Source: JAAYAY01 sp964429355
Lineage (GTDB): Bacteria > Planctomycetota > Planctomycetia > Pirellulales > Thermoguttaceae
Assembly: GCA_964429355.1 (NCBI GenBank)
Contig: CAYSCH010000005.1
Span: 1-64,000 of the forward strand
DNA length: 64,000 bases
Direction: 5' to 3'
The position numbers and the translations under genes are program-made. The notes beneath the pieces were generated by a model. That model had not been told where the DNA came from and searched no databases. It worked only from the letters and a program-made list of their open reading frames with translations. The stretch's first letter is position 1; each line of letters begins with the position of its first letter. Positions 52,640 through 60,143 of this stretch are shown here, in pieces.

Positions 52640-52900
52640 ATGCAAAGACACCTCATTCGCCAACTCCAGCGCCTGGCCTGGCTCGACGCCCGTCTGGCGT
52701 CGACGGGCGTCTGCGCCACCCATGCGTCCAAGCGATTGAAGACCAGCGACAAGACGATCCGGCGAGAACTGGACCTGCTCCACGAACTCTCACCCCTGGT
52801 CTACGTGGAGGACGGCGAGTTTGGACGACGACGCTGGTTCTACGCCGATCGGCGCCACCGGCTGTTCGCAAAGTGGTTTGCCGAGAAGGGCAAGAAATAA
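52640..52900 (+). CDS. Small winged-helix HTH protein
   Basis: 86 residues from ATG 52640 behind AGGGAG. It is a compact DeoR/HTH-11-type helix-turn-helix: LAWLDARLASTGVCATHASK, then LKTSDKTIRRELDLLHEL as the recognition helix and YVEDGEFGRRRWFYADR as the wing. There is no effector domain. It probably binds DNA or belongs to a small regulatory unit with the neighbouring genes (51172-52623). Confidence 0.65.
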   Translation: MQRHLIRQLQRLAWLDARLASTGVCATHASKRLKTSDKTIRRELDLLHELSPLVYVEDGEFGRRRWFYADRRHRLFAKWFAEKGKK

Positions 52901-52952
52901 CCGACTACAGGCAACCCCGATCCAGTGCTTGTCATAATCTGGGAGCAAGTCC

Positions 52953-53723
52953 ATGGTATTTCCAATTGCCGACGACAACAGCGACCGCACGACGTTTCCC
53001 GTAGTGAACCTGGCCCTGATTGCGGCCAACGTGCTGGTCTTTGTGCTCCTTCAGGGCCTTGGGAGCAACACCGATTTCACCTTCGCCTTTTCCGCAGTGC
53101 CTGCCGAAATCCTCAGCGGGCGCGACGTGGTGACCGAAGATCGGATCGTCGAGATTAGCTCGGTCGACGGCCCGCAGCAGGTCGGCATGCCGGGGCTGCG
53201 CGAGACACCGATCCCGGTCTACCTGACGTTGCTGACCGCCATGTTCATGCACGGAGGAATCGCGCACCTCTTGGGGAACATGTGGTTCCTGTGGATTTTC
53301 GGCGACAACATCGAGCACGACCTCGGTCGAGCCAGATACCTGGCGTTTTACCTGCTCTGCGGCATCCTGGCCTCGCTGGCCCACGTGGCACTGAATACCG
53401 AGGGCTCGGGCGCCATGATTCCCAGTCTGGGCGCCTCCGGTGCGATTTCCGGCGTGATGGGGGCCTACATGCTTCTGCACTGGAATCGGCGGGTGACCGT
53501 GCTGCTGTTCCGCGTGGTGACGGACGTGCCCGGCTTCGTGGCCGTGGGCATCTGGTTCCTCTTCCAGCTCATCAGCGGCCTCGGAATGCTCGGCGGCATG
53601 GAAACCGGCGTAGCGTACGGGGCTCACATCGGCGGTTTTGTTGCCGGCGCCCTGCTCGCCAAGCCTTTCATGATCGGTCGCAGCAGAAGTCGCTCCCGCC
53701 CCTGGAGGCACCGCAGGTCTTGA
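52953..53723 (+). CDS. Rhomboid-family intramembrane serine protease
   Basis: 256 residues from ATG 52953. Six or seven transmembrane segments carry the rhomboid motifs: MFMHGGIAHLLGNMWFLWIFGDNIEHDLG (HxxxN region), catalytic Ser in GASGAISGVMGAY and catalytic His in AYGAHIGGFVAGALLA. The long loop between the first and second helices (about 45-90) is usual for planctomycete members. It cleaves membrane-spanning substrates within the bilayer. The stop codon ends three bases before the left copy of the tRNA-Met att repeat, so it marks the chromosomal side of the island. Confidence 0.94.
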   Translation: MVFPIADDNSDRTTFPVVNLALIAANVLVFVLLQGLGSNTDFTFAFSAVPAEILSGRDVVTEDRIVEISSVDGPQQVGMPGLRETPIPVYLTLLTAMFMHGGIAHLLGNMWFLWIFGDNIEHDLGRARYLAFYLLCGILASLAHVALNTEGSGAMIPSLGASGAISGVMGAYMLLHWNRRVTVLLFRVVTDVPGFVAVGIWFLFQLISGLGMLGGMETGVAYGAHIGGFVAGALLAKPFMIGRSRSRSRPWRHRRS

Positions 53724-53983
53724 ACAAAGTAGGCCCGGCTGGATTCGAACCGATTTCTGTAAGCGGCATGCAGGCTAACGAGTTAGGACAATCACGTTTT
53801 CTAAGAGGCGCGTCAGACGACGCATCGGGCGACGATTCAGCGGAAATGCCACCCGATCTGGCCGTGGTCGTTTCGGCTTGGCCGGCACTCTCAGCTCCCG
53901 CCCGCAAGGAGATTCTGGATGCCGTCCGAAGGGACGTGAGCACCAATGTGGTGCAGAGCAGGTGGCTTGAGGAAGGCCCCTAA
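53720..53983 (+). pseudogene. Probable integrase C-terminal tail remnant
   Basis: An 87-codon frame (LNKVGPAGFEP..., ending VVQSRWLEEGP). The opening is simply the att/tRNA piece read as protein. The later segment DLAVVVSAWPALSAPARKEILDAV resembles the 'DLA-LI-AWP-LPE-IR-AILALV' tail that I recall at the C-terminus of planctomycete tyrosine integrases encoded next to tRNA att sites. The catalytic domain is absent, so the element would no longer be self-mobile. The assignment rests on one motif. Confidence 0.45.
53727..53751. repeat. Left att-like copy: 3' end of tRNA-Met
   Basis: 25 bases identical to 60914-60938, which are the T-loop-to-acceptor 3' end (plus flank) of the tRNA-Met gene. No other part of a tRNA follows, so this is a detached 3' piece, in the same orientation as the intact gene. 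Confidence 0.8.
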
Positions 53984-54056
53984 AAGGGGCCATATGTGTA
54001 AGGATCAGCGTGGGACGCTGGAGTACCTTGGTCATGGTCAAATCCTGCCTAACAAG

Positions 54057-54132
54057 GGTGTCTGGCCGGGGTCGAACCGGCGCCCTCTCACTTCACAGCC
54101 AGGCGTGCAGAAACCGCTACACCACAGACACC
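54057..54132 (-). tRNA. tRNA-His (GTG)-like gene with a broken anticodon stem
   Basis: On the minus strand the 76 bases fold into an 8-bp acceptor including the histidine-specific G(-1):C73 pair, a four-bp D stem with a GG-containing loop, a perfect five-bp T stem with TTCGACC, and an anticodon loop CTGTGAA reading GTG. The anticodon stem, however, is CCTGG against GTGAG, which hardly pairs. It may be a degenerate tRNA. The 3' CCA is not encoded. Confidence 0.55.
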
Positions 54133-54175
54133 ACAGGCAGGCCGCAATCCCACCAGGGATGCGGCCTGCTCGAAA

Positions 54176-54640
54176 TCAGTCGATGAACGCCAGGTAGCTC
54201 ATCGAAACCGACGGATGTTCCGTATTCGGCAGCACCCGATGCCAGACATCCAAATGGATCGTCTTGTGATCGGAATGCCGCACACTTCCCCGCACGTAGA
54301 CCACCGGATTGCGCCGCTGGATACGCCAGGCAAGTTGAGCTTTGGCCGGACGCCTGGCAATCAGGCGTCGGTAGGCAACCTCCGTCAGTCCGCGAGGGTA
54401 CTCGCGGCAGACGTAGATGGCCTCGCCACCCGCTCGTACAAGCTGCTCGGCCATGTGTGGTTTGCCCTGACCACGGCTCAGCGGCTCGTTGCGGAGAATC
54501 GACAACGGATTCACCTTCAACTCCGGCGCAGGCAGGAAGAACCACTCTCCCTGGCGAATGAAGGCAGCATTGCGACGCTGATTCCGCTTCTGTCGCTTCA
54601 CACGCTTCTGCGTCTGTGCCAAACCCGTTTCACGGGACAT
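54176..54640 (-). CDS. Hypothetical mobile-element-associated protein
   Basis: 154 residues from ATG 54640. It is basic at the N-terminus (RVKRQKRNQRRNAAF), then QGEWFFLPAPELKVNP, KPHMAEQLVRAGGEAIYVCREYPRG and SVRHSDHKTIHLDVWHRVLPNTE. Similar proteins of this pattern occur, as far as I recall, in phage-like regions of planctomycetes and relatives; no function is known. It lies inside the att-bounded island, on the same strand as and upstream of the tRNA-His-like gene. Confidence 0.65.
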   Translation of the reverse strand: MSRETGLAQTQKRVKRQKRNQRRNAAFIRQGEWFFLPAPELKVNPLSILRNEPLSRGQGKPHMAEQLVRAGGEAIYVCREYPRGLTEVAYRRLIARRPAKAQLAWRIQRRNPVVYVRGSVRHSDHKTIHLDVWHRVLPNTEHPSVSMSYLAFID

Positions 54641-54743
54641 CTGGGGCGGTCGCGAGGTGAAATTGTCCCACTCTTAGAAGATCACGTTGTTGCCGCACGC
54701 AGCCGTTTGCTTTGGCGTCGACGTGGGTTGCCCTGTACTACTA

Positions 54744-54819
54744 ACCTCAAAGATCGTGAAGTTTTTCACAAAGATCCGCGACCAACGGGAGCAGACCATT
54801 CGAGCCGAGCGGTAGCTCG
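54744..54819. repeat. Diverged repeat, copy A, with Rex-like palindrome
   Basis: About 76 bases, roughly 80% identical by eye to 63893-63970. Both copies lie 100-120 bases upstream of leftward genes. Inside copy A, 54754-54771 reads TTGTGAAAAACTTCACGA on the minus strand, one base off the Rex operator pattern TTGTGAA-N4-TTCACAA. The copy overlaps the 3' end of the NnrS-family gene. Confidence 0.6.
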
Positions 54820-56646
54820 TATTGGCTGGCGGCCCTGCCGCCCTGTGCGATGTTCGTTGAGTGCCTGTAGCAGCTTGTGGATGTCAACATCCATCATGCG
54901 GCACGCCTGGGCGATGGTCACTCGCCGCACCAGCGTTTTCCGCAGCAGCGGGTTGCCCAATAGCGTGAAACCAAACGTGACAAAGGTATCCAACAACCGA
55001 GGATATTGGATCAGCACGTTGCCAATCACATGGTCGGCCGTGATCGGTTGCGGCGGGGCCAACGTTGCGCCGGCAATCGCTGGATCGTTGAGAATCGTAG
55101 CTCCCGGCGACATCAGTCGCCACAAATGCTCGCCCCATATGGCCAAGCCGGCAAGTTCCAGGATGCCGCTTGCGCCGGCGACGGGAAACGCCGTGTCGGT
55201 GAAATCGGTCAGTGTTTGCATCGTGACCCGCAGCGCGCAGCCCAGATTGATCAGCACAAATGGCAGCCACAGGCCGCCAAGGGTATGAACATCGATACCG
55301 CCCCAGGTGGGAACCACTTTGGCCGCCAAGCCCACAATCATTAGGCTGATGAACCCAACGGTGATCGCGTGGCGGATGGCGCCGTAGTAAGCATGGGAGA
55401 AGCCTATCTGTGCGGCGGCGCTCTCAGGTGCCAACCAAGGCAGCAGGCCGTATTGGTAGGCTGGCAGCAACACAAGCATCGTCAACGAGACAAAAAGCCA
55501 CAAGTAGGCGGCGCGGAGAAACTTCAGGCTGCGGTCGGATTCCAGCGGCCGGGAAAACAGCCGCCAACCGAGAACCAACACCGTCACGCTGCCCGCCATC
55601 AGCAACACCGATGCATACCAGAGCAATGCCCAGTAGTGGCTGACCGTTCGCATGGCCACCAGTCCAACCACGATTCCCACGATGGCGACGTTGATAGTGG
55701 CCAAAGCGACGAGGCTGACTCGCCGCTTTGGTTCCGGAAAGCCGTAGAAGTAATGGAATACCCGTTGGCTGACGCCAAGGATCATCAGCATGGCGAAGCC
55801 GTGGATTTGAATTTCGCGGAGCGGCCCCTGCCAGGTCGTCACGAGTTGCAGCAGTTGTTGGCGGTCGGCGGCCAAGAGCGTCGCGGCGAAGTAAGCAGAT
55901 TCGTACACGGCCTGGATGAAGAACCAAGCCAGCGCTGCAAGGACGTAGTAGTCGTAGAATTCCAAGCCGCGCTCGGCAGTGCGCAACGTGACGAGGATCA
56001 CCCAAACGAAGATGCCGATGGCCGCCACTTCCACGAGCGAGGCCGCCACCGCCGGTACGCCGGCCCAAGTCCACCAGGCTGTAAGTGGCTGAAGCACCGA
56101 GCGACAAATCAACCCTCCGAGCATCAACCAGAGCGTGGCGTATGCCAGCCATGGATGAGCGAGGCTGGTGTGCTTGAATCGTGGGAAAGCCTGCAAGGCG
56201 AAGCCCATCACGAACAGCCCTACCCAGCCAGAGATTTGGGCATGCCCGTGGGCGTTGATTTCCTGGAGACTGGCTGCTGTGAACGAACCGGACCAGGCGA
56301 TCCGCAGCAAAAGAACGACGCCCCAGGCGGCTCCCAGCGTGAGCACCACGGCGATGCCGGCGCGAAAGAAGGGGCGGTAGATGCTGTCGGCCAGTGTCTC
56401 GCCAAGAGCATGCCGCCCGGACTGCCGGGCGTCGCCGGAGTCGATCGCCTCACGAATCTCCCCGAGCAATTGACCCAGCGGCACATCCTGGGCGCGGGCG
56501 AAGAACTCCAACGATTCGTGCGGCCCGAGCGCGCCGCCACAGTCGCGCAGGCCATAGCGGTCCAAGACCGGCCGCGCCTGCGGCTTCGCGCGGAGCAGGT
56601 CGGGAATGATGGTTCGTGGGTCAGGCCAAGTGGATGGGTGCGTCAT
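54766..56646 (-). CDS. NnrS-family haem/copper membrane protein with DUF542 and DUF1858 domains
   Basis: 626 residues from ATG 56646. Residues 5-65 look like a ScdA-N/DUF542 domain (AKPQARPVLDRYGLRDCGGA). About twelve transmembrane helices follow in the NnrS pattern, with conserved His in NAHGHAQISGWVGLFVMGFALQAFPRF, REIQIHGFAMLMILGVSQRVFHYF and RHAITVGFISLMIVGLAAKV. A C-terminal DUF1858 domain (about 535-600: ADHVIGNVLIQYPRLLDTFVTF ... VTIAQACRMMDVDIHKLLQAL) ends the fold. NnrS responds to nitric oxide stress; DUF542/DUF1858 occur in Fe-S repair proteins. The last 18 residues are encoded within a dispersed repeat, so the native end may be lost. Confidence 0.85.
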   Translation of the reverse strand: MTHPSTWPDPRTIIPDLLRAKPQARPVLDRYGLRDCGGALGPHESLEFFARAQDVPLGQLLGEIREAIDSGDARQSGRHALGETLADSIYRPFFRAGIAVVLTLGAAWGVVLLLRIAWSGSFTAASLQEINAHGHAQISGWVGLFVMGFALQAFPRFKHTSLAHPWLAYATLWLMLGGLICRSVLQPLTAWWTWAGVPAVAASLVEVAAIGIFVWVILVTLRTAERGLEFYDYYVLAALAWFFIQAVYESAYFAATLLAADRQQLLQLVTTWQGPLREIQIHGFAMLMILGVSQRVFHYFYGFPEPKRRVSLVALATINVAIVGIVVGLVAMRTVSHYWALLWYASVLLMAGSVTVLVLGWRLFSRPLESDRSLKFLRAAYLWLFVSLTMLVLLPAYQYGLLPWLAPESAAAQIGFSHAYYGAIRHAITVGFISLMIVGLAAKVVPTWGGIDVHTLGGLWLPFVLINLGCALRVTMQTLTDFTDTAFPVAGASGILELAGLAIWGEHLWRLMSPGATILNDPAIAGATLAPPQPITADHVIGNVLIQYPRLLDTFVTFGFTLLGNPLLRKTLVRRVTIAQACRMMDVDIHKLLQALNEHRTGRQGRQPIRATARLEWSAPVGRGSL

Positions 56647-56656
56647 GGCGAGTCGC

Positions 56657-57370
56657 CTAACCTGCGTTGTCAACTGCCTCGCAAGCATCCAACGCCTGCG
56701 TGAGATCAGCAATCAGATCGTCAGGATTCTCGATGCCGACCGACAGCCGGATCAGCCCCGGCGGGATACCCGCGAGTTGAAGTTCTTTGTCGCTCAAGAG
56801 CGAATGGGACATCGAGGCGGGATGCTCGATCAACGTCTCGACGCTGCCCAGGCTGACGGCCAGCACTGCCAGCCGGGTGGACTCGACCAGACGGACTCCC
56901 GCCTGCCGGCCTCCCTTCAGCTCGAAACTGAGCATCCCGCCATAGCCAGTCATTTGCCGCGCGGCCAAGGCGTGTTGGGGATGGCTCGGCAGTCCTGGGT
57001 AAAACACGCGCGATACCGAGGGGTGCGACTCTATCGCCAGGGCCACGGCCTGGGCGTTGTGGTTGTGTCGCTCCATTCGCAGTGCAAGAGTCTTGATCCC
57101 CCGCAAGACGAGCCAAGCCGCGAACGGGTCGAGTGTGCCGCCGAGCAAGACCCGCTTCAGCCACAGGGGTTCCGCTACCTCTCGGCTGCACACGGCGCAT
57201 CCGGCCAGAACGTCGGAATGACCGCCGAGATACTTGGTAGCGCTATACAGCACCACGTCGGCTCCCAGGGTGAACGGCCGTTGGTTGTACGAAGTGGCAA
57301 ACGTGTTGTCCACCAAGGTAAGAATCCCATGCGCCTTGGCGATCTGGCAGACGGCCGCCAAATCGGTCAA
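56657..57370 (-). pseudogene. Cystathionine gamma-synthase/lyase family enzyme, N-terminus missing
   Basis: 237 residues covering the C-terminal 60% of a Cys/Met-metabolism PLP enzyme: AHGILTLVDNTFATSYNQRP, the PLP lysine in LYSATKYLGGHSDV, LRGIKTLALRMERHNHNA and the C-terminal LSVGIENPDDLIADL. Family members are 380-420 residues; the first 150, including the cofactor phosphate-binding loop and substrate tyrosine, are absent, and the DNA upstream of 57371 has no homology in any frame. The start would be a TTG. It is most likely a dead fragment produced when the island was assembled. It ends 10 bases before the NnrS-family gene. Confidence 0.8.
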
Positions 57371-57467
57371 GAGCGTGTGTCGGGCTCAGGTGTCATCCAT
57401 CAAGCTCCTGCACTGCTGAGTATGCGACATCCGATGGCCTGGCATCCCACGATTTCACGGTTCATGG

Positions 57468-57836
57468 CTACTCGGCGACTGGTGAATGGCCACCTTTGCC
57501 GCGGCCTGTGACTTCCTCCATGGTGCGAATCGCGATTGCCGAATGGGCGTACGCGCCGCCGGCCCGCATCTCGGCCGCCACCCAGATTGCCTCCATGATC
57601 TCCTCGTCACTGGCTCCCTGTGCGACGGCAAGCCGCGTGTGTGCGTCGATGCAATAAGGGCACTGCGTGACGTGGGCAACGGCCACGGCAATAAGCTGCT
57701 TGAGCTTGGACGGCAGCGCTCCATCGGCAAACACCTGCTTGCTGAACGCGCTGAATGCCTTGCGGGTCTCGACTGCCAACTCGCGCCGCCGCTGGGCAAT
57801 CGACTCGTCGATCGCCGGATAAGCCGATTCGTTCAT
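57468..57836 (-). CDS. AhpD-like carboxymuconolactone decarboxylase-family protein
   Basis: 122 residues from ATG 57836, with AAGAGGTAG upstream as ribosome site. The peroxidase-type active site is CPYCIDAHTRLAVAQGASDEEI (Cys-x-x-Cys plus His), followed by EAIWVAAEMRAGGAYAHS. Such proteins reduce peroxides or act in stress responses. As sequenced, the frame is continuous with the MerR gene upstream, giving an apparent 262-residue fusion, but the internal ribosome site argues for separate translation. Confidence 0.85.
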   Translation of the reverse strand: MNESAYPAIDESIAQRRRELAVETRKAFSAFSKQVFADGALPSKLKQLIAVAVAHVTQCPYCIDAHTRLAVAQGASDEEIMEAIWVAAEMRAGGAYAHSAIAIRTMEEVTGRGKGGHSPVAE

Positions 57837-58256
57837 CGCACTACCTCTTTGGGAAAAACTCACCGTGGCCGCACGCGGCAAACAGAAGCAGGTTCCCCCC
57901 AGGGCTTTCTTCATGCTCTGAAACGTGCGAATCTTGCTTTCGAGGTCCGCGACCTTGGCTTCCGCCCGCCGTTTCACATCTGCGGCCGGCATGGAAGGAT
58001 CGCGCCGCAACGAGAGCAACTCCTTGATTTCTTTGAGGGCAAACGCGAGGTCCTTGGCCCGGCGAATAAATCCCGGCCGGGACACCGTGTCGTCATCGTA
58101 CTCTCGAGAACCCGACGGTCGGCGCGGCGATTCTTCGATCAACTCCTGTCGTTCGTAGAACCGCACGGTCTCGACCCCGACGCCTGCACGGCGGGCCACC
58201 AGGCCAATGGTTTCGTGAGCGACGTTCTCATCGACCAGTCTCCCTGTCACCGGCAT
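57837..58256 (-). CDS. MerR-family regulator (frameshifted into AhpD in this sequence)
   Basis: About 120 residues: MerR winged helix IGLVARRAGVGVETVRFYERQEL, SGSREYDDDTVSRPGFIRRAKDLAFALKEIKELL and a coiled coil ending IRTFQSMKKALGG. At the G6 tract (57895-57900) the frame continues into AhpD. One extra G would instead give a natural-looking C-terminus LLLFAACGHGEFFPKR and a stop (TAG) just before the AhpD start. I infer a recent frameshift or sequencing error. The regulator probably controls the AhpD gene from the promoter at 58255-58286. Confidence 0.78.
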
Positions 58257-58286
58257 TATTGGCTCCGTACTATACTACAGAGTCAA
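58255..58286 (-). promoter_or_regulatory. MerR-type promoter with stretched spacer
   Basis: Minus strand: -35 TTGACT (58281-58286), a dyad CTCTGTA-N6-TACGGAG between the elements, and a -10 AATAAT (58255-58260). The 20-base spacer (19 if CAATAA) is the overlong spacing typical of MerR-activated promoters. The -10 touches the annotated merR start, so the transcript would be almost leaderless, or translation starts slightly later (GTG 58250). Confidence 0.7.
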
Positions 58287-58788
58287 GCAAGCTTGTTGAC
58301 CGTGCTTTGCCGCGATGTCGCGAGTCACCCCCGGGCCGACATAACCTGGGACGCACGGAGTGGTTGGACAGTTTAGAAAGCGGGACCACCAGAGCGGGGC
58401 CGGGCCGCGTGCCGTGCCCATGGACGCCTTCAACCGGGCGATCGGGAACGATATCATTGCCGGCACGATGGCAGCCCGAAACCCTTACGGCCCCAAGAGC
58501 CCCTGGGCAGACAACGTGCGGGGACCCCGAATATCTCCCTCTTACGCACAAGCCATTTTTCGTGTCAATCTGGGCAATATATCTGAAATTCGACGATTAT
58601 GGTCCTCGGTCTCGGTGATCCAGCAGAGATTCCGGGCTACTGGCAGAGTGTCGATGAGGAGAATATGATTGGGCCCGAAGGCGCATGCGATAGCCCCGGG
58701 AGCAGCTATCTGACCCCGACCGCATGGTAAAATGTGATATGGGAAGGTTTTCCGTCCCTTGCTGGGTCGATAGAAGTGACGGGTGAAT
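58287..58788. other. Intergenic, no supported gene
   Basis: About 500 bases between the MerR promoter and the TIGR04255 gene. Frames of about 100 codons on both strands lack ribosome sites and domain pattern. The AT-rich stretch 58550-58760 should contain the promoter of the three-gene cassette. Confidence 0.4.
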
Positions 58789-59613
58789 ATGAAGGTTCCA
58801 TTGCCCGAGTTTGACAAGCCGCCGGTCGTAGAGGTAGCCCTCTCGGTTCAATTTGAGAAACGGGACTCGCTCGGCGTTCCCCAATTGGGGTATCTTTGGC
58901 GGTTCTTCCGAGATCGGTTCCCCAAGACAGATGAGCAACCACCTTTGGAGCCGGCATTTGAGCGATTTGGCCCGAAGTCGGGAGGCCGGCCCGGAGTGCG
59001 TTTGGAACTAACCACTGGGCTTCCAAGGCCGCGAGTGTGGCTCTTGAACGACGAGGGTTCAGAGTTGGTACAGATCCAGTCCGACCGTTTTGTGCGGAAC
59101 TGGCGTAAACAAGAGGACGAAGACCAATATCCTCGCTATTCGTCATTGCGTGAATCGTTCCGTGCGGATTTTGAGCTCTTCTGTCGTTCCGTTGAGCAAG
59201 AGGGTTGGGGTCCCATCCAACCGAACCAGTGTGAGGTAACCTACGTCAATCTGATACCTGCGGGCGAAGGTTGGGATGAGTACGGTGAACTCGGGAAGAT
59301 ACTCACGGTGTTCTCCGGCAGTCACTCCAGTAATCAACTTGGAATCCCGGAAGAGGCTTCGTTGAGTGTCCAGTACTTGCTGAAGGAGGGAGACAAGCCG
59401 CTTGGTCGACTCTACATTGGGGCCAATCCCGTTGTTCGAGCGTCCGATGGGCAGGCGGCGTTTCGACTCACCTTGACTGCGCGTGGGAAACCAGACGTCG
59501 GTGAAATCGAAGGTGTAATGAAGTTCCTCGATAGGGGACACGAGGCCATTGTTCGCGGTTTCGCATCCGTTACTACCAACGAGATGCATGGGATCTGGGA
59601 GCGAAAATCATGA
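58789..59613 (+). CDS. TIGR04255 family protein (cassette gene 1)
   Basis: 274 residues from ATG 58789 (GTG 58783 possible). The N-terminus LPEFDKPPVVEVALSVQFE and the following LGYLWRFFRDRFP match the TIGR04255 family, a sporadically distributed group of unknown function found in islands of many phyla. Later blocks: VQIQSDRFVRNWRK, YSSLRESFRADFELFCRSVE, QCEVTYVNLIPAGEGW and DRGHEAIVRGFASVTTNEMHGIWE. It is soluble, with no catalytic motif recognised. The stop overlaps the next gene by four bases. The sporadic distribution and island location suggest a defence or conflict role, which is inference. Confidence 0.88.
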   Translation: MKVPLPEFDKPPVVEVALSVQFEKRDSLGVPQLGYLWRFFRDRFPKTDEQPPLEPAFERFGPKSGGRPGVRLELTTGLPRPRVWLLNDEGSELVQIQSDRFVRNWRKQEDEDQYPRYSSLRESFRADFELFCRSVEQEGWGPIQPNQCEVTYVNLIPAGEGWDEYGELGKILTVFSGSHSSNQLGIPEEASLSVQYLLKEGDKPLGRLYIGANPVVRASDGQAAFRLTLTARGKPDVGEIEGVMKFLDRGHEAIVRGFASVTTNEMHGIWERKS

Positions 59614-60143
59614 GCGTCGACCTGTTGGATAGATTCAGGGGCAGCGATGTGCTATCCCAATCTCAGTGGCGCCCTCCGCGACGTTCGTCCCGAAGCAACT
59701 TCAGGGTGTTGGACGACATAACGAGTCAATCACGTTTCGTGGCGATTCCATTTGGTGAAGTCCAACTCGTACTCGATGAACCGCCGCCTGAGTGGTGTCA
59801 GGATCAGCTTGCGGAAATCGCGGATCTCGGAAGTCTCGAGGCGGACTGGGACTCTTACGGGGCTCTCCCAGTGGCCCCAGAGTGCGCCGCGGCGGCGGTT
59901 GCCTTCCTGGTTGGCATCCTTGACAGAAGTACTCCAAGACCTTCGATCGTGCCCACTAGTCGCGGCGGAATTCAGTTCGAATGGCATCGTGGGGGTGCTG
60001 ATCTGGAGATCAGAGTTGAGTCTTCCGACGTGGTTCAGGTCTACTTTGCGGACGAACGTACAGGTGAAGAAAGCGAAATCACCTTTTCCGACAATCTCCT
60101 GCCGCTCAAGCCACTGTTGGACCGCATTTCTACCTCGGACTGA
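59610..60143 (+). CDS. Hypothetical protein with W-D-S-Y-G-A motif (cassette gene 2)
   Basis: 177 residues, ATG 59610 overlapping the TIGR04255 stop. The recognisable centre is ADLGSLEADWDSYGALPVAP followed by PRPSIVPTSRGGIQFEWHRGGADLEIRVE; I recall this SYGA/PTSxGGxQxEW pattern in unnamed proteins encoded beside TIGR04255 genes. It is acidic and soluble, without signal peptide. The strict overlap suggests a complex with the upstream product. Confidence 0.75.
   Translation: MSVDLLDRFRGSDVLSQSQWRPPRRSSRSNFRVLDDITSQSRFVAIPFGEVQLVLDEPPPEWCQDQLAEIADLGSLEADWDSYGALPVAPECAAAAVAFLVGILDRSTPRPSIVPTSRGGIQFEWHRGGADLEIRVESSDVVQVYFADERTGEESEITFSDNLLPLKPLLDRISTSD

Noticed and set aside
55369..56703. A 444-codon plus-strand frame
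   Set aside because: Antisense to the NnrS-family gene; its His/Gln-rich composition mirrors the hydrophobic codons on the other strand.
57468..58256. A genuine MerR-AhpD fusion regulator that senses peroxide
   Set aside because: The alternative frame after the G6 tract gives a natural MerR end with a stop right at the AhpD ribosome site, so two separate genes are the simpler reading; kept as a finding about the frameshift.
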